A stretch of 64,000 nucleotides of DNA from UBA1479 sp038109305 (GCA_038109305.1 JAYNIR010000014.1:17519-81518); one strand, 5' to 3'; shown: positions 8,286 to 17,331, numbered from the stretch's first letter. Program-made: numbers and translations. Notes: generated by a model from the letters alone, not told the origin.

Positions 8286-8411
8286 TTATACTAGGGCGAA
8301 TTCCGGCCCGTCCTTGGCCAAAAGAATGTGCCCGGCGCCCATCTGCAACAGGGCACGCCGCGTCTGATGCAGGAAAAAATCCTACCCGTCGGCGACGAGG
8401 ACGGAAAGTTC
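8286..8411 (-). pseudogene. Fragment of CheY-like receiver domain
   Basis: The minus strand reads ELSVLVADG, TAG (8382-8384), then DFFLHQTRRALLQMGAGHI and LLAKDGPEFALV, then TAA. This aligns with the first ~45 residues of a receiver domain (beta1 acidic pocket, alpha1, beta2 and the start of alpha2). The rest of the domain, including the phospho-acceptor Asp, is missing. It is a decayed response-regulator remnant. The remaining bases between 8412 and the mnmC start contain no gene I can support, only a short direct repeat of GGTTAAGAT just before mnmC. Confidence 0.5.
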
Positions 8412-8591
8412 GGATAGTTTTTTGGGTTGGCGGCACCCGCTCTTGGCATGCGTGGCGGGGGGCGCATGGGGGCGGTGATATGAATGGACCGTTTCTCTTG
8501 TCCGATTTCATGCCCGTTTCTCAGGCATTGCTAGGATGGGGGGGCAGTCGTTTAGAACTGGTTAAGATCGGTTAAGATTTCGGCAAACGGC

Positions 8592-10424
8592 ATGGCGGAA
8601 GACGAAAACACGAGCCCCGGCGGAATAGGGGGAGCTGATCTGGACTGGAGCGAACAGGCGCTGACCTCCCGCCGGTTCGGCGACGTCTATTTCTCGGCCG
8701 CTGACGGGCTTGGCGAAACGCGCCATGTGTTCCTCGACGGCATCGGCGGGGCGGATGCCTGGGCGGGCCGAGGCCGGTTCACGGTCGGGGAGCTCGGGTT
8801 CGGTACGGGGCTGAATTTTCTGGCACTATGGGATCTGTGGGCGCGGACGGCGGGGTCGGACGGCAGGCTCGATTTTATCTCGGTCGAGGGATATCCCCTG
8901 ACCGCCGAAGACATGGCCCGCGCGCATGGGGCCTTCCCGGAATTTGACGTCATCTCTCGGCAATTGCGGGCGGCGTGGCCGGATCGGACGCCCGAGTTTC
9001 ATCATCTGGTTTTGGATGGCGGGCGGGTGCGGCTGACGCTTTTGTTCGGGCCGGCCCTACCCATGCTCCGCGACCTGCGCGCCCAGGTGGACGCGTGGTT
9101 TCTGGACGGGTTCGCGCCGTCGAAAAACCCCGGCATGTGGACGGACGGCGTGTTTGCCCAGGTCGCCCGGCTTTCAAAACCTGGCACGGCGCTCGCAACC
9201 TTTTCTTCCGCTGGTGCGGTCCGGCGCGGCTTGGCGGCGGTGGGATTCCAAGTCGAAAAACGTCCGGGCTTCGGCGGCAAGCGGGAATGTCTCCGCGCTC
9301 GGTACAACGGAACTGCCGAGCCCGCATCCGCGCCAGTGCTAGCACCGGGTGCCTCCGTCGCCGTCATCGGCGCGGGCATTGCGGGCCGGGTGGCGGCGCG
9401 GTCTTTGACCGGCGCGGGGATGGCCGTCACGCTGTTTGCCGGCGGCGGTGCGGGCGACGCGCCGCCCCGGGTGCTGGTGTCGCCCCGGTTGGCGCACCCG
9501 GCCGATCCTTACGGCGCCTTCATGGCGCAGGCTTTTACCCATGCGGCGCGATTGCTGCCCGCGGGCGAAAATATGGGTGCGCTGCATCTGCCCCCAGAGG
9601 AAGACACCCGCGTCCGCGACCGCCGACGGCTTGATCAGCTCGGCTGGCCTGAGGCCCTGGCGCGGCCGGTCGACGCCGATGCGGCATCGGACCTTGCGGG
9701 CGTCCAAGTCGCCAACGGCGGCCTGTATTTCCCCGAGGCGCGGTTTCTTGACCCCGCCGCGTGCGTGCCGGTGGACGGCGTCGAGGTCATCGCCGGGCGT
9801 GTTACCGCCGTCGACGGCGGACGCGTCGGTTGGCCGTCCGGCGAACGCCGGTTCGACGCGGTCGTGCTGGCCGCCGGTCCGTGGTGCGGCGAGTTGGTCC
9901 CGGCGGCGGGGGCGGGCCTTTCCACCAACCGGGGGCAGTTGACGTATCTTCCGCCGACCGAGGCATCAAAACACCTGCGCCTGCCCATCAGCTTTGGCGG
10001 GCACGTCACCCCGCAGACGGATTTGGGCACGGGCTTGGCGCACATCGCGGGATCGTCCTACGCACCGGTGGAAATTTCGGATGACTGGCAGGCCGTCAAA
10101 CCCAATTACCACCTGCGGCCCCTGGAAAAACTGGCGCAGGTCGCGCTGGCGCTTTCCGACGGATGGCGGGCCGCACCTATGGGCGGCTGGGCGGGCCTGC
10201 GCGCCGTGACGCCGGATCACCTGCCTGTGGCCGGGCAGGTCTGCGGGGCGGACGGCGTTTATGTCTTATCGGGGTTCGGGTCGCGCGGTTATCAGACGGC
10301 GTTTTTGGCGGCGGACATGGTGACGGCGGCGATGGCCGGCGGGCCGATGCCGGTTCCGGGACGCGTCGCAGAGGCGCTAAGCCCCGGCCGGTTTCAAGAA
10401 CGGCAAAACAGAAATGGCGGTTAG
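8592..10424 (+). CDS. mnmC: Bifunctional tRNA (mnm5s2U34) methyltransferase / FAD-dependent demodification oxidase
   Basis: 610 residues. It carries out the last steps of mnm5s2U synthesis at tRNA position 34. The N-terminal MnmC2 methyltransferase domain (residues ~1-250) has the SAM loop VGELGFGTGLNFLALWDL and the catalytic segment WFLDGFAPSKNPGMW. The C-terminal DAO-type domain begins with the FAD loop VAVIGAGIAGRVAARSL and ends with VYVLSGFGSRGYQTAFLAAD. Both domains are intact and the linker is normal. The gene overlaps the convergent argE by four bases. Confidence 0.96.
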   Translation: MAEDENTSPGGIGGADLDWSEQALTSRRFGDVYFSAADGLGETRHVFLDGIGGADAWAGRGRFTVGELGFGTGLNFLALWDLWARTAGSDGRLDFISVEGYPLTAEDMARAHGAFPEFDVISRQLRAAWPDRTPEFHHLVLDGGRVRLTLLFGPALPMLRDLRAQVDAWFLDGFAPSKNPGMWTDGVFAQVARLSKPGTALATFSSAGAVRRGLAAVGFQVEKRPGFGGKRECLRARYNGTAEPASAPVLAPGASVAVIGAGIAGRVAARSLTGAGMAVTLFAGGGAGDAPPRVLVSPRLAHPADPYGAFMAQAFTHAARLLPAGENMGALHLPPEEDTRVRDRRRLDQLGWPEALARPVDADAASDLAGVQVANGGLYFPEARFLDPAACVPVDGVEVIAGRVTAVDGGRVGWPSGERRFDAVVLAAGPWCGELVPAAGAGLSTNRGQLTYLPPTEASKHLRLPISFGGHVTPQTDLGTGLAHIAGSSYAPVEISDDWQAVKPNYHLRPLEKLAQVALALSDGWRAAPMGGWAGLRAVTPDHLPVAGQVCGADGVYVLSGFGSRGYQTAFLAADMVTAAMAGGPMPVPGRVAEALSPGRFQERQNRNGG

Positions 10425-11578
10425 CCGCACACCCGGTCGGCCAGCCGGGTCATGAACGCTTCGCCCAGCGCGACCTGTTCCAGGGTGATGTATTCGTTGG
10501 GCGCGTGCGCCTGGTTGATGGACCCCGGGCCGATGATGACGCTGGGCACGCCGGCTTTCTGCTGGAACAATCCGGCCTCGGTCCCGAACGCGACGGCGGC
10601 GTGATCGTTGCGCCCGGCCAATTGCTTGGCGATGGTGACGACTTCTTCCGACGGGTCCGTGTCCAGCGCCGGGATGCCCGACAGTTCCAAAATTTCGATC
10701 CCGCATTCCGGCGACGCCGCCGCCATTTCGGCACGAAGCTGATCGACGAAAGTCATGATCTCTTTTTCCAGCGCCACCGGGTTGTGCTTCGGCAGATGGC
10801 GGAATTCGAAATCCATGTCCGCCCGGCCGGGCACGATGTTCAACTGTTCGCCGCCGCGCAGCACACCCGTGTGCAAGGTGGTGAAGGCGACGTCGTACAA
10901 ATCATCGAACGGGCCGTCGCCACGGATCCTGTCCGCCATGGATTTCAGGAAGATGACCAGCCGCGCCGCGTATTCGACGGCGTTGACGCCAAGCGGCGTC
11001 AGGGACGAATGCGCTTCTTTGCCACGGAAGGTCGCCCGGTAGCTGCGCTTGCCCTTGTGGCCGACGCAGACCTGCATGCTGGTGGGTTCGCCGATGATGC
11101 CCATCACCGGTTTGATCGGCAGGCCGTTCATCATTTCGATCAAGCGGCGGACGCCGATGCAGCCGATTTCCTCGTCATGGGAAAACGCCAGATGCACCGG
11201 CGTCTTGAGCCCGCGTTCCAGAAATTTCGGCACGAAGGCCAGCGCGATGGCGATGAAGGATTTCATGTCCGATGTGCCGCGGCCGAAAAGCTTGCCGTCC
11301 TTTTCGACGACCTTGAACGGGTTCGTCGCCCAATCCTGACCTTCGGCGGGGACGACGTCCGTATGCCCCGACAGCATCACCCCGCCCCGGTCGGTCGGGC
11401 CCAGCGTCGCGTACAGGTTGGCTTTCTTGCCCGACGCGTCATGAACAAGCTGGCTTTCGACGCCGTGGCCTTTCAGATAGTCCTGGACGAAAGCCATTAG
11501 GCCCAGGTTCGACAGGTGGCTGGTGGTGTCGAACGACACCAGTTTGTCGATGAGGGCGCGGCTTTTGATATCAGTCAT
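10421..11578 (-). CDS. argE: Acetylornithine deacetylase, M20 family
   Basis: 385 residues. It removes acetate from N-acetylornithine in arginine synthesis. The metal and catalytic motifs of M20A peptidases are present: MLSGHTDVVPAEGQDW (His ligand and bridging Asp), LAFSHDEEIGCIGVRRLIE (catalytic Glu pair), HSSLTPLGVNAVEYAARL (lid-domain His) and the C-terminal GPGSINQAHAPNEYI with the last ligand. Close relatives deacylate other N-acyl amino acids, so ArgE identity is likely but not certain. Transcription converges on mnmC. Confidence 0.9.
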   Translation of the reverse strand: MTDIKSRALIDKLVSFDTTSHLSNLGLMAFVQDYLKGHGVESQLVHDASGKKANLYATLGPTDRGGVMLSGHTDVVPAEGQDWATNPFKVVEKDGKLFGRGTSDMKSFIAIALAFVPKFLERGLKTPVHLAFSHDEEIGCIGVRRLIEMMNGLPIKPVMGIIGEPTSMQVCVGHKGKRSYRATFRGKEAHSSLTPLGVNAVEYAARLVIFLKSMADRIRGDGPFDDLYDVAFTTLHTGVLRGGEQLNIVPGRADMDFEFRHLPKHNPVALEKEIMTFVDQLRAEMAAASPECGIEILELSGIPALDTDPSEEVVTIAKQLAGRNDHAAVAFGTEAGLFQQKAGVPSVIIGPGSINQAHAPNEYITLEQVALGEAFMTRLADRVCG

Positions 11579-11657
11579 GATGTTTCCGGTCAGTGGGATA
11601 GTGCTAAAATCACTGCTTCGGCGAATAAGGTCAAGCGCCCCGGTTTAACGCGCGGGA

Positions 11658-13007
11658 TCATCGCCCAACATCCCGGGCGAGCCTGGGATAGGCCCAGGAC
11701 ATGGTCAGCCCGCGCATGGCCATGAACACGGTGAACGCCGCCCACAGCCCATGATTGCCCCAATCGGCCGGCTGAAAATACACGGCCACCGCAAAGGCCA
11801 GAAGCGACAGGGCCATGGAATTACGCATTTCGGCGGTCCAGGTCGCGCCGATGTAAATGCCGTCGAATTCGTAACTCATGATGGAAATAAGCGGCAGCGC
11901 CACCATCCACGGCAGGTATTCATAGGCCGTCTGACGGACGGCCTCGACCGTCGTCACCAGATCGACGAGCGCCGGGCCGGCAAGCCAATAGGCCCCGCCG
12001 AACAGCGCAGCAAACAGGATGCTCCAGATCGTCGTGACCTTCACGGCGCGGCGGAACAGTTCGCGGTCCTTGGCGCCTACGGCTTCGCCGGCCAAGGCCT
12101 CCGCCGCGTTTGCGAAGCCGTCCAGCGCATAGGCGGAAAAGTGCGTGAACTGCAACAGCACCGCGTTGGCCGCCAATACCTGATCACCCATTCCGGCGCC
12201 GATGGCGGTGAAGAGGACGAAGGCAATCTGCAGAAAGACCGAACGAAGAAAGATGTCGCGGTTGACCTGAAACATGACGCGCAGCCGCAACATGTCGCGG
12301 ATGCGGTCCCACCGCCAGTGCCCGCCGAGCTTTTTCAACTGTCCCGAGGCAATTATAAGCCCCAGCCCGACGGAGGCGTATTCGGAAATGATCGTGGCGT
12401 AGGCGACTCCGTCGACGCCCCAGCCGAGCCCGAGCACGAACCAGATGTCCAAACCCATGTTCAGCCCGTTCATAGACACCTGGGTGATCAGCGCGGCCCG
12501 CATGTTCTGCAGCCCGAAGAACCAGCCCAATAGCGCGAAGTTGAACAGCGCCGCCGGCGCGCCCCAGATTCGGATGCGGAAATAATCCTGGGTCAGCTGC
12601 CACACCGCGCCCGACGGTTCCATCGCCCAATAGGAAACCGCTAGGATCGGTATCTGCAACGCGACCAGCGCCAGGCCGAGCGCCACCGAAAGTATGCAGA
12701 CCCGGGCCAGCCATGAGCGGATCTGATCGGCGTCGCGCGCGCCGTAGGATTGCGCGGTCAGGCCCGTCGTTCCCATGCGTAGGAAGTTCAGCGACGAATA
12801 GATGACGTTGACGATCACCGCGCCGACGGCGACGGCGCCCATGAATTCCGCCCCCGGCAGACGGCCGATGACGGCGGTGTCGACCAGCCCCAACAGCGGC
12901 ACCGTGACGTTGGTCGCCATGATCGGCAGCGCCAGCATCCAGATGCGTTTGTTGAACCCGGCGGGGTCGAGTCCGCGGTCGCGTTCGGGCGTGGAAGGCT
13001 GGGTCAC
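11658..13007 (-). CDS. MATE-family multidrug/sodium antiporter
   Basis: 449 residues with about twelve hydrophobic helices, the normal MATE size. The start gives MTQPSTPERDRGLDPAGFNKRIWMLALPIMATNVTVPLLGLVDTAVIG in several blocks; the helix-1 pattern ALPIMATNVTVPLLGLVDTA is characteristic of the DinF-like branch. The two halves show internal similarity, with the second half starting around FLRSVFLQIAFVLF. It exports cationic drugs or metabolites in exchange for sodium or protons; the substrate is unknown. Confidence 0.93.
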   Translation of the reverse strand: MTQPSTPERDRGLDPAGFNKRIWMLALPIMATNVTVPLLGLVDTAVIGRLPGAEFMGAVAVGAVIVNVIYSSLNFLRMGTTGLTAQSYGARDADQIRSWLARVCILSVALGLALVALQIPILAVSYWAMEPSGAVWQLTQDYFRIRIWGAPAALFNFALLGWFFGLQNMRAALITQVSMNGLNMGLDIWFVLGLGWGVDGVAYATIISEYASVGLGLIIASGQLKKLGGHWRWDRIRDMLRLRVMFQVNRDIFLRSVFLQIAFVLFTAIGAGMGDQVLAANAVLLQFTHFSAYALDGFANAAEALAGEAVGAKDRELFRRAVKVTTIWSILFAALFGGAYWLAGPALVDLVTTVEAVRQTAYEYLPWMVALPLISIMSYEFDGIYIGATWTAEMRNSMALSLLAFAVAVYFQPADWGNHGLWAAFTVFMAMRGLTMSWAYPRLARDVGR

Positions 13008-13034
13008 GTTGTGCCGGAAGAAGGGAAAAAGATG

Positions 13035-13469
13035 CTAGATGCTTCCCGGGCCCGGATCGGCGCGCAGGTTGGTCGCGCGAAGCCGATGGGCCAGGTGAAG
13101 CAGCAGGTCTTTATAAGGCTGGCTGGCGAACGAGGAATCTTTCGCCATCAGGGCGTCGATGGCATTCCAGGGATTTGACAAAACTTCCGTGTCGCCATCG
13201 GCGATCAGGGTCGCGCTCACCGGTTTGCCGTCGACGAACGACATTTCACCGACCACGTCGCCGGGGCCGAGCGGGCCGACGAACTCGCTCAGCCGTCCAT
13301 CAAACACATGGGCGACCCGCAGCATGTCGCTCGCGAGGACCATCAGATTGTCGACCAGGTCGCCCTGATTGAACAGCGCCTCGCCACCCTTGTAACGGCG
13401 GGCCACGACGGCCTGCATCAGAGCCGGCCGTTCGGCGTCGGTCAGATTTCGAAAGTAATGGTTCAGCAC
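13035..13469 (-). CDS. Cyclic nucleotide-binding domain protein (no HTH)
   Basis: About 144 residues from the GTG at 13469 (VLNHYFRNLTDAERPAL); no ATG lies nearby, so the start is uncertain. The fold is that of the CAP effector domain: RRYKGGEALFNQGDLVDNLM, LGPGDVVGEMSFVDGKPVSA (the phosphate-binding cassette, lacking the usual R-[ST] pair for cAMP) and a C-terminal helix. There is no DNA-binding domain, so it is a stand-alone CNB protein that probably binds a partner or ligand. It lies 27 bases from the MATE gene and is divergent from the FAD oxidoreductase. Confidence 0.75.
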   Translation of the reverse strand: MLNHYFRNLTDAERPALMQAVVARRYKGGEALFNQGDLVDNLMVLASDMLRVAHVFDGRLSEFVGPLGPGDVVGEMSFVDGKPVSATLIADGDTEVLSNPWNAIDALMAKDSSFASQPYKDLLLHLAHRLRATNLRADPGPGSI

Positions 13470-13607
13470 GTCTTCGGTCCTGCGTCGGATCTTGGGCTGT
13501 TGCTCCGGCGAAAGACTACCAGAATATGCACCGAAAATGTATGCCGGGGATGTCCGACGTGCGGATTTTCGGTTTTCTTCGCCTCTGAAACCGGCTACGC
13601 AACGCCC

Positions 13608-15140
13608 ATGATCCAGTGGGACGACGAATTCGATGTGGTGTGCGTGGGCTACGGCTTTGCCGGCGCGGCGGCGGCCGTCGCCGCCCACGACGCGGGCGTC
13701 CGCGTGCTTTTGCTGGAGAAAGCGGCCCATCCAGGCGGCATTTCCATCTGTTCGGCGGGGGGAATCCGGATTTCCCGCGACGCCGACGCCAGCTTCACCT
13801 ACCTGAAGGAAACCAACGCCGGGACGACGCCCGACGCGCTGCTTGAGGTTCTGGCCCAGGACATGACCCGGATCGAAGGCTGGGTCCGGGGTCTGGCCGA
13901 GGTCAACGGCGCCGATGTGCAGACCACGTGGGCCAGCGCCAATTATTCGTTCGAAGGCGGCGACAGTTTCGGCTTCATCGTCGTCAAAAGCATTCCGGGG
14001 TACGACCCGGTCCGGGATTTTACCTGGGGCCGGGGAATGCGGGGCGGCACGCGGCTATTCAAGGTGATGATGGACAGCATCGAAAAACGCGGAATCGACG
14101 TGCGCATGGAAACCCCGGCCGAACGGCTAATCACCGACGGCGGCGAAGTAGAGGGTATTCTGGCCGGCGGGCGGCACATCCGGGCGCGCGGCGGCGTCGT
14201 GTTGGCGACCGGCGGGTTTGAGGCCGCCCGCGACATGCAGGCCCAGTTCTGGCAGGAAAAACCGGTCTATCCGGGCGCTTACCTGGGCAATACGGGCGAC
14301 GGCATCCGCATGGCGCAGGCCGTCGGCGCCGATCTGTGGCACATGTGGCACTACCACGGCACCTACGGGATGCTGCACCCGGATCAGTCGGCTTATCCTT
14401 ACGCCATTCGGCTGCACCGGCTGCCTGATTGGATTCCCGGCCGCGATGGGCGCGAGGCAGAAATTCAGGGCTTTTTCGCGGGCTATGATGATGCCTTGAT
14501 GCCGTGGATCATCGTCGACAAGTTCGGCCGCCGTTATATGAACGAATACCCGCCCTATCTGCAGGACACGGGCCACCGGTCGATGACGACGTATGAACCC
14601 GGCAAGATGACCTATTCGCGCATTCCGTCGTGGATGATCGTCGACGACACGGGATGCCGGCGCGGGCCCATCGGCTTCCCGGCCTATAACGACCCGCGCC
14701 AGAAATTCACTTGGTCAGACGACAACCGGGCGGAAATCGACCTGGGCATTCTGAAACAGGCGGACAGCATCGAAGACATGGCGGCGGCGATGGGGTGCGA
14801 GGCGGATATCCTGAGTGAGACCATCGAGCGCTGGAACGCCGGATGCCGCAACGGCCGCGACCGCGACTTCGACCGGCTGGCCGCGACCATGATGCCTATC
14901 GAAAAACCGCCCTTCACCTTCGCCCAGTTGTGGCCGCTTTGTGCCAACACCCAGGGCGGGCCCGTGCACGATGCGGCGCAGCGCGTGCTCGACCCCTTCG
15001 GTAATCCGATTTCGGGGCTTTACGCGGCCGGCGAATGCGGCAGCGTCTTCGGGCATTTATATATGTCCGGCGGCAACCTGGCCGAATGCTTTATCGGCGG
15101 CAAGCGGGCCGGGGAAGAGGCCGCCGCCGACCTGGGCTAG
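13608..15140 (+). CDS. FAD-dependent oxidoreductase, fumarate reductase/3-ketosteroid dehydrogenase-like
   Basis: 510 residues starting MIQWDDEFDVVCVGYGFAGA, where the Rossmann loop GYGFAGAAAA binds the FAD ADP moiety. LLLEKAAHPGGISICSAGG is the second FAD contact of the succinate dehydrogenase/fumarate reductase flavoprotein superfamily. The C-terminal end GLYAAGECGSVFGHLYMSGG followed by GGKRAGEEAA is characteristic. Relatives include fumarate reductases, 3-ketosteroid delta1-dehydrogenases and tricarballylate dehydrogenase. The substrate is not determinable. The neighbouring genes converge on it, so it is probably monocistronic. Confidence 0.88.
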   Translation: MIQWDDEFDVVCVGYGFAGAAAAVAAHDAGVRVLLLEKAAHPGGISICSAGGIRISRDADASFTYLKETNAGTTPDALLEVLAQDMTRIEGWVRGLAEVNGADVQTTWASANYSFEGGDSFGFIVVKSIPGYDPVRDFTWGRGMRGGTRLFKVMMDSIEKRGIDVRMETPAERLITDGGEVEGILAGGRHIRARGGVVLATGGFEAARDMQAQFWQEKPVYPGAYLGNTGDGIRMAQAVGADLWHMWHYHGTYGMLHPDQSAYPYAIRLHRLPDWIPGRDGREAEIQGFFAGYDDALMPWIIVDKFGRRYMNEYPPYLQDTGHRSMTTYEPGKMTYSRIPSWMIVDDTGCRRGPIGFPAYNDPRQKFTWSDDNRAEIDLGILKQADSIEDMAAAMGCEADILSETIERWNAGCRNGRDRDFDRLAATMMPIEKPPFTFAQLWPLCANTQGGPVHDAAQRVLDPFGNPISGLYAAGECGSVFGHLYMSGGNLAECFIGGKRAGEEAAADLG

Positions 15141-15161
15141 GGTTCCGACCGCCGCGCCCAA

Positions 15162-15965
15162 TCAGACCGTTTCCAGATACGCCTTCAGCATCATGCCCGG
15201 CGCCGCGCCCAATCCCGATGCGCGCTCATTGGCGTGGGAAATCACGCCGCCGTCCCACATGGACCGGGCGTCGCCGATTCGGGCCGACGTGTGGGCGACG
15301 GTCAGGCCCGCGATGCCGCGCGCGTCCAGCGCGGGCAGGCGGGCGACGCCGGCGTTGTCCTTGCCGCCGCCGGCGTCGTTGTAGACGGCGATCAACACGT
15401 CGGCCTTGATGGCACGGGCTGGGTCGCCGCCAATCAATCCGCCATGGGACCCGGTGACGACGATTTGTCCGGCGTCGTCCGGTTTCACCAGCGATGCGCT
15501 GTCGACCAGAATGACCCAGGGCCTGCCGGGCCGGTCGATCACCCGGCGGGCTTCCTCGACGGCGGGGAGATGTCCAGTCGGCGCGGCGGCATTTTCCAGT
15601 AACGCCGCGGCGTTGACGCAGGCCATTCCTTCCGTAACGCCGAGAGCTAGGGCCGGGCCGTTCGCCGCCGAAATCAAACCGCCGGCCATCATGTCTGCTG
15701 CGTCGCCGATGCGGGCGGTCAGGCAATCGACTGCCGCGGCCGCCATGCCGCCGCTCTGACCATCCACGTCACCGAGCGCCATCATCCCGGCAATACCCGC
15801 ATCGTCCAGACCCCGGCCCGCGTCGTTGAAGACACAAGCGCGGATGCCTGCCTTCGACGCCAGATAGGCGGCGTACAGGCCCCCGTGCGATCCGGTGACG
15901 ACGACGCACTCCCGATCCGTGTCCGACGCGTCGGTGATGGAGTTGAGCAAATTGGGCGCAGCCAT
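15162..15965 (-). CDS. Uncharacterised protein made of two homologous ~90-residue repeats
   Basis: 267 residues with clear internal duplication. Residues 21-114 and 168-258 share, in order, VVTGSHGGL, a hydrophobic strand ending FNDAG or YNDAG with G-x-D-x-AG after it, ARIGDA followed by M-x-x-GG[LV]IS-x-AN, and LG-x-x-[EP]GM. The alternating strands and small-residue loops suggest an alpha/beta fold with a nucleotide- or anion-binding TGSHGG loop, which is inference. I do not recognise a named family. It lies nine bases downstream of the frameshifted gene at 15975-16615 and shares its orientation. Confidence 0.75.
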   Translation of the reverse strand: MAAPNLLNSITDASDTDRECVVVTGSHGGLYAAYLASKAGIRACVFNDAGRGLDDAGIAGMMALGDVDGQSGGMAAAAVDCLTARIGDAADMMAGGLISAANGPALALGVTEGMACVNAAALLENAAAPTGHLPAVEEARRVIDRPGRPWVILVDSASLVKPDDAGQIVVTGSHGGLIGGDPARAIKADVLIAVYNDAGGGKDNAGVARLPALDARGIAGLTVAHTSARIGDARSMWDGGVISHANERASGLGAAPGMMLKAYLETV

Positions 15966-15974
15966 AAATCAGCC

Positions 15975-16615
15975 CTACAAATCCATTCGCCGCCGACCGA
16001 AGGCGCGGCGCATTTGGCGCTGGGCGATCCAGTCGGCGAAGCGCTGCCACGCGGACTTGTTGTCGCCCAAATAAATTTCCACATCGCCGATGCCCGGAAG
16101 CATATCGTCCTTGAGCCAGTCGCGCTGCATGGGCTTGCCGGATTTACTCGGCGCGGCGGCGGTCAGGAGCCACCACTTCAGTGCGCCGTCGGCGTAGGAT
16201 GCGGCTGCTGCATCCTCCGCGTCGTCGGTTCCGGCGAAGCGGAAGCCGACCCGGGCGCACAGCACATCCACGGTGCGATCCTCGACCGCGACTATCAGGT
16301 GCCGTGCGTCGGGATGCCCCAACGCGCGGGCCCAGGACGACTGCTTGACCTCGAAGGCGCCCGGCGCGGCGAGCCCTCGGGCCGCGAAGGGATGGTCCTG
16401 CATGCCGCCGGGGAGCATCTCGGCAAACTGCGCCGGAACGCCCAGGAATTTGATGACGGCGGTTTCAGTCACGCCGTCCCGTACCGTCGCATAGGCCACG
16501 CACACGGCGTCGACGCCCGCCAAGATGTGTGACGGGCATCCGCCGCCGGCGCGGGCAGGGCGGGGAGCCGGTAAAGCCTGTCGTCGCCATCTGTGGGATA
16601 AAGGGCAGGCGTCAT
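15975..16615 (-). pseudogene. Hypothetical protein with N-terminal frameshift
   Basis: A good ribosome site (AGAGGA) precedes the ATG at 16615, which begins MTPALYPTDGDDRLYRLPAL and continues for about 30 codons. The rest of the protein (DAVCVAYATVRDGVTETAVI to the end AFGRRRMDL) is in another frame from about 16525. A one- or two-base indel near 16520-16535 joins them into about 210 residues. The body includes ALKWWLLTAAAPSKSG and no motif I recognise. It would form an operon with the two-repeat protein downstream. Alternatively a non-ATG start further in could be used without any frameshift. Confidence 0.5.
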
Positions 16616-16844
16616 GGGATTCCTCTGTCAATCCGAAAGAGCATAACGCGGGACGGCCTGTGGTCCCAAGCAGCGTTGTGGGATACGGATTGCGAGGGAG
16701 AATTAAATTCTCGCGGGCTTCGCGGTGGGGCGGAAGGCACCCTAATAGCGCGACGGTGCTGGGCGCGCGGCGGAGTCTGGCTTTTTCAACGCCGAGAGGG
16801 CTGCGACGATCTCGCCGGGTTTCAAGGACCGCCAAATGAACATG

Positions 16845-17066
16845 TCAGTCGGCCCCCTCAAGCATTGTGCCGCCGAACAGGGGTGAGGGCCCGGCGGTGG
16901 TTTCGGCCTCGACCTCCATCACCAGGTGGGTAATGTCGCACTGGCATTTGCCGCAGCGAGGTTCGCAGCCGTAAGCCTCGTCCACGTCGTCCCAGAACCG
17001 GATTCCGGGCTGGATGACGGCCTTGGCCTGCTTTTCGGTGATGCCGTTACAATTGCAAACGAACAT
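16845..17066 (-). CDS. bfd: Bacterioferritin-associated ferredoxin
   Basis: 73 residues starting MFVCNCNGITEKQAKAVI, the Bfd signature. The four [2Fe-2S] cysteines are C4 and C6 in the start motif and the pair in YGCEPRCGKCQCD. Bfd docks on bacterioferritin and reduces its core so that iron is released. Two Fur-like boxes lie 27-65 bases upstream of the start, consistent with induction under iron starvation. It is divergent from the bacterioferritin gene, about 265 bases away. Confidence 0.93.
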   Translation of the reverse strand: MFVCNCNGITEKQAKAVIQPGIRFWDDVDEAYGCEPRCGKCQCDITHLVMEVEAETTAGPSPLFGGTMLEGAD

Positions 17067-17092
17067 GTCGGCGTGTTTTCTCTTGCCTTTAT

Positions 17093-17107
17093 TGAGAATG
17101 AATATCA
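17093..17107. promoter_or_regulatory. Fur-like box 1 upstream of bfd
   Basis: TGAGAATGAATATCA fits the 7-1-7 Fur consensus TGATAAT-N-ATTATCA at 12 of 14 positions. It lies 27 bases upstream of the bfd start codon. Confidence 0.6.
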
Positions 17108-17116
17108 TTATTTTTT

Positions 17117-17131
17117 TGCGAATGATTGTCA
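17117..17131. promoter_or_regulatory. Fur-like box 2 upstream of bfd
   Basis: TGCGAATGATTGTCA fits the 7-1-7 Fur consensus at 11 of 14 positions. It lies 24 bases (start to start) from box 1, in an AT-rich patch that probably also contains the bfd promoter. Confidence 0.5.
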
Positions 17132-17331
17132 ATATCGAAAATTACACGGCGGGTATGCAGCGTTCGCAATGACGGAGCCGGACCACCAATTGCCCGTCGA
17201 GGACCAGCAGAGAATCAGAACAAATCGCGATAAAATCGTTTTTTGACAATGAGTTGACACTCGGCTTCCGGTTTGTAACGGTAGCCGGGCAATGCCGACT
17301 TGAGCAGACATGAATTAAGGGGAGACGCCCG

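Noticed and set aside
8269..8511. 80-residue minus-strand ORF between tRNA and mnmC
   Set aside because: It is in another frame than the receiver remnant, has skewed Arg/Pro composition and no ribosome site.
9002..9430. Long antisense ORFs over mnmC and many similar shadow ORFs elsewhere
   Set aside because: GC-rich codon usage opens antisense frames; they contain no motifs and lie opposite well-conserved genes.
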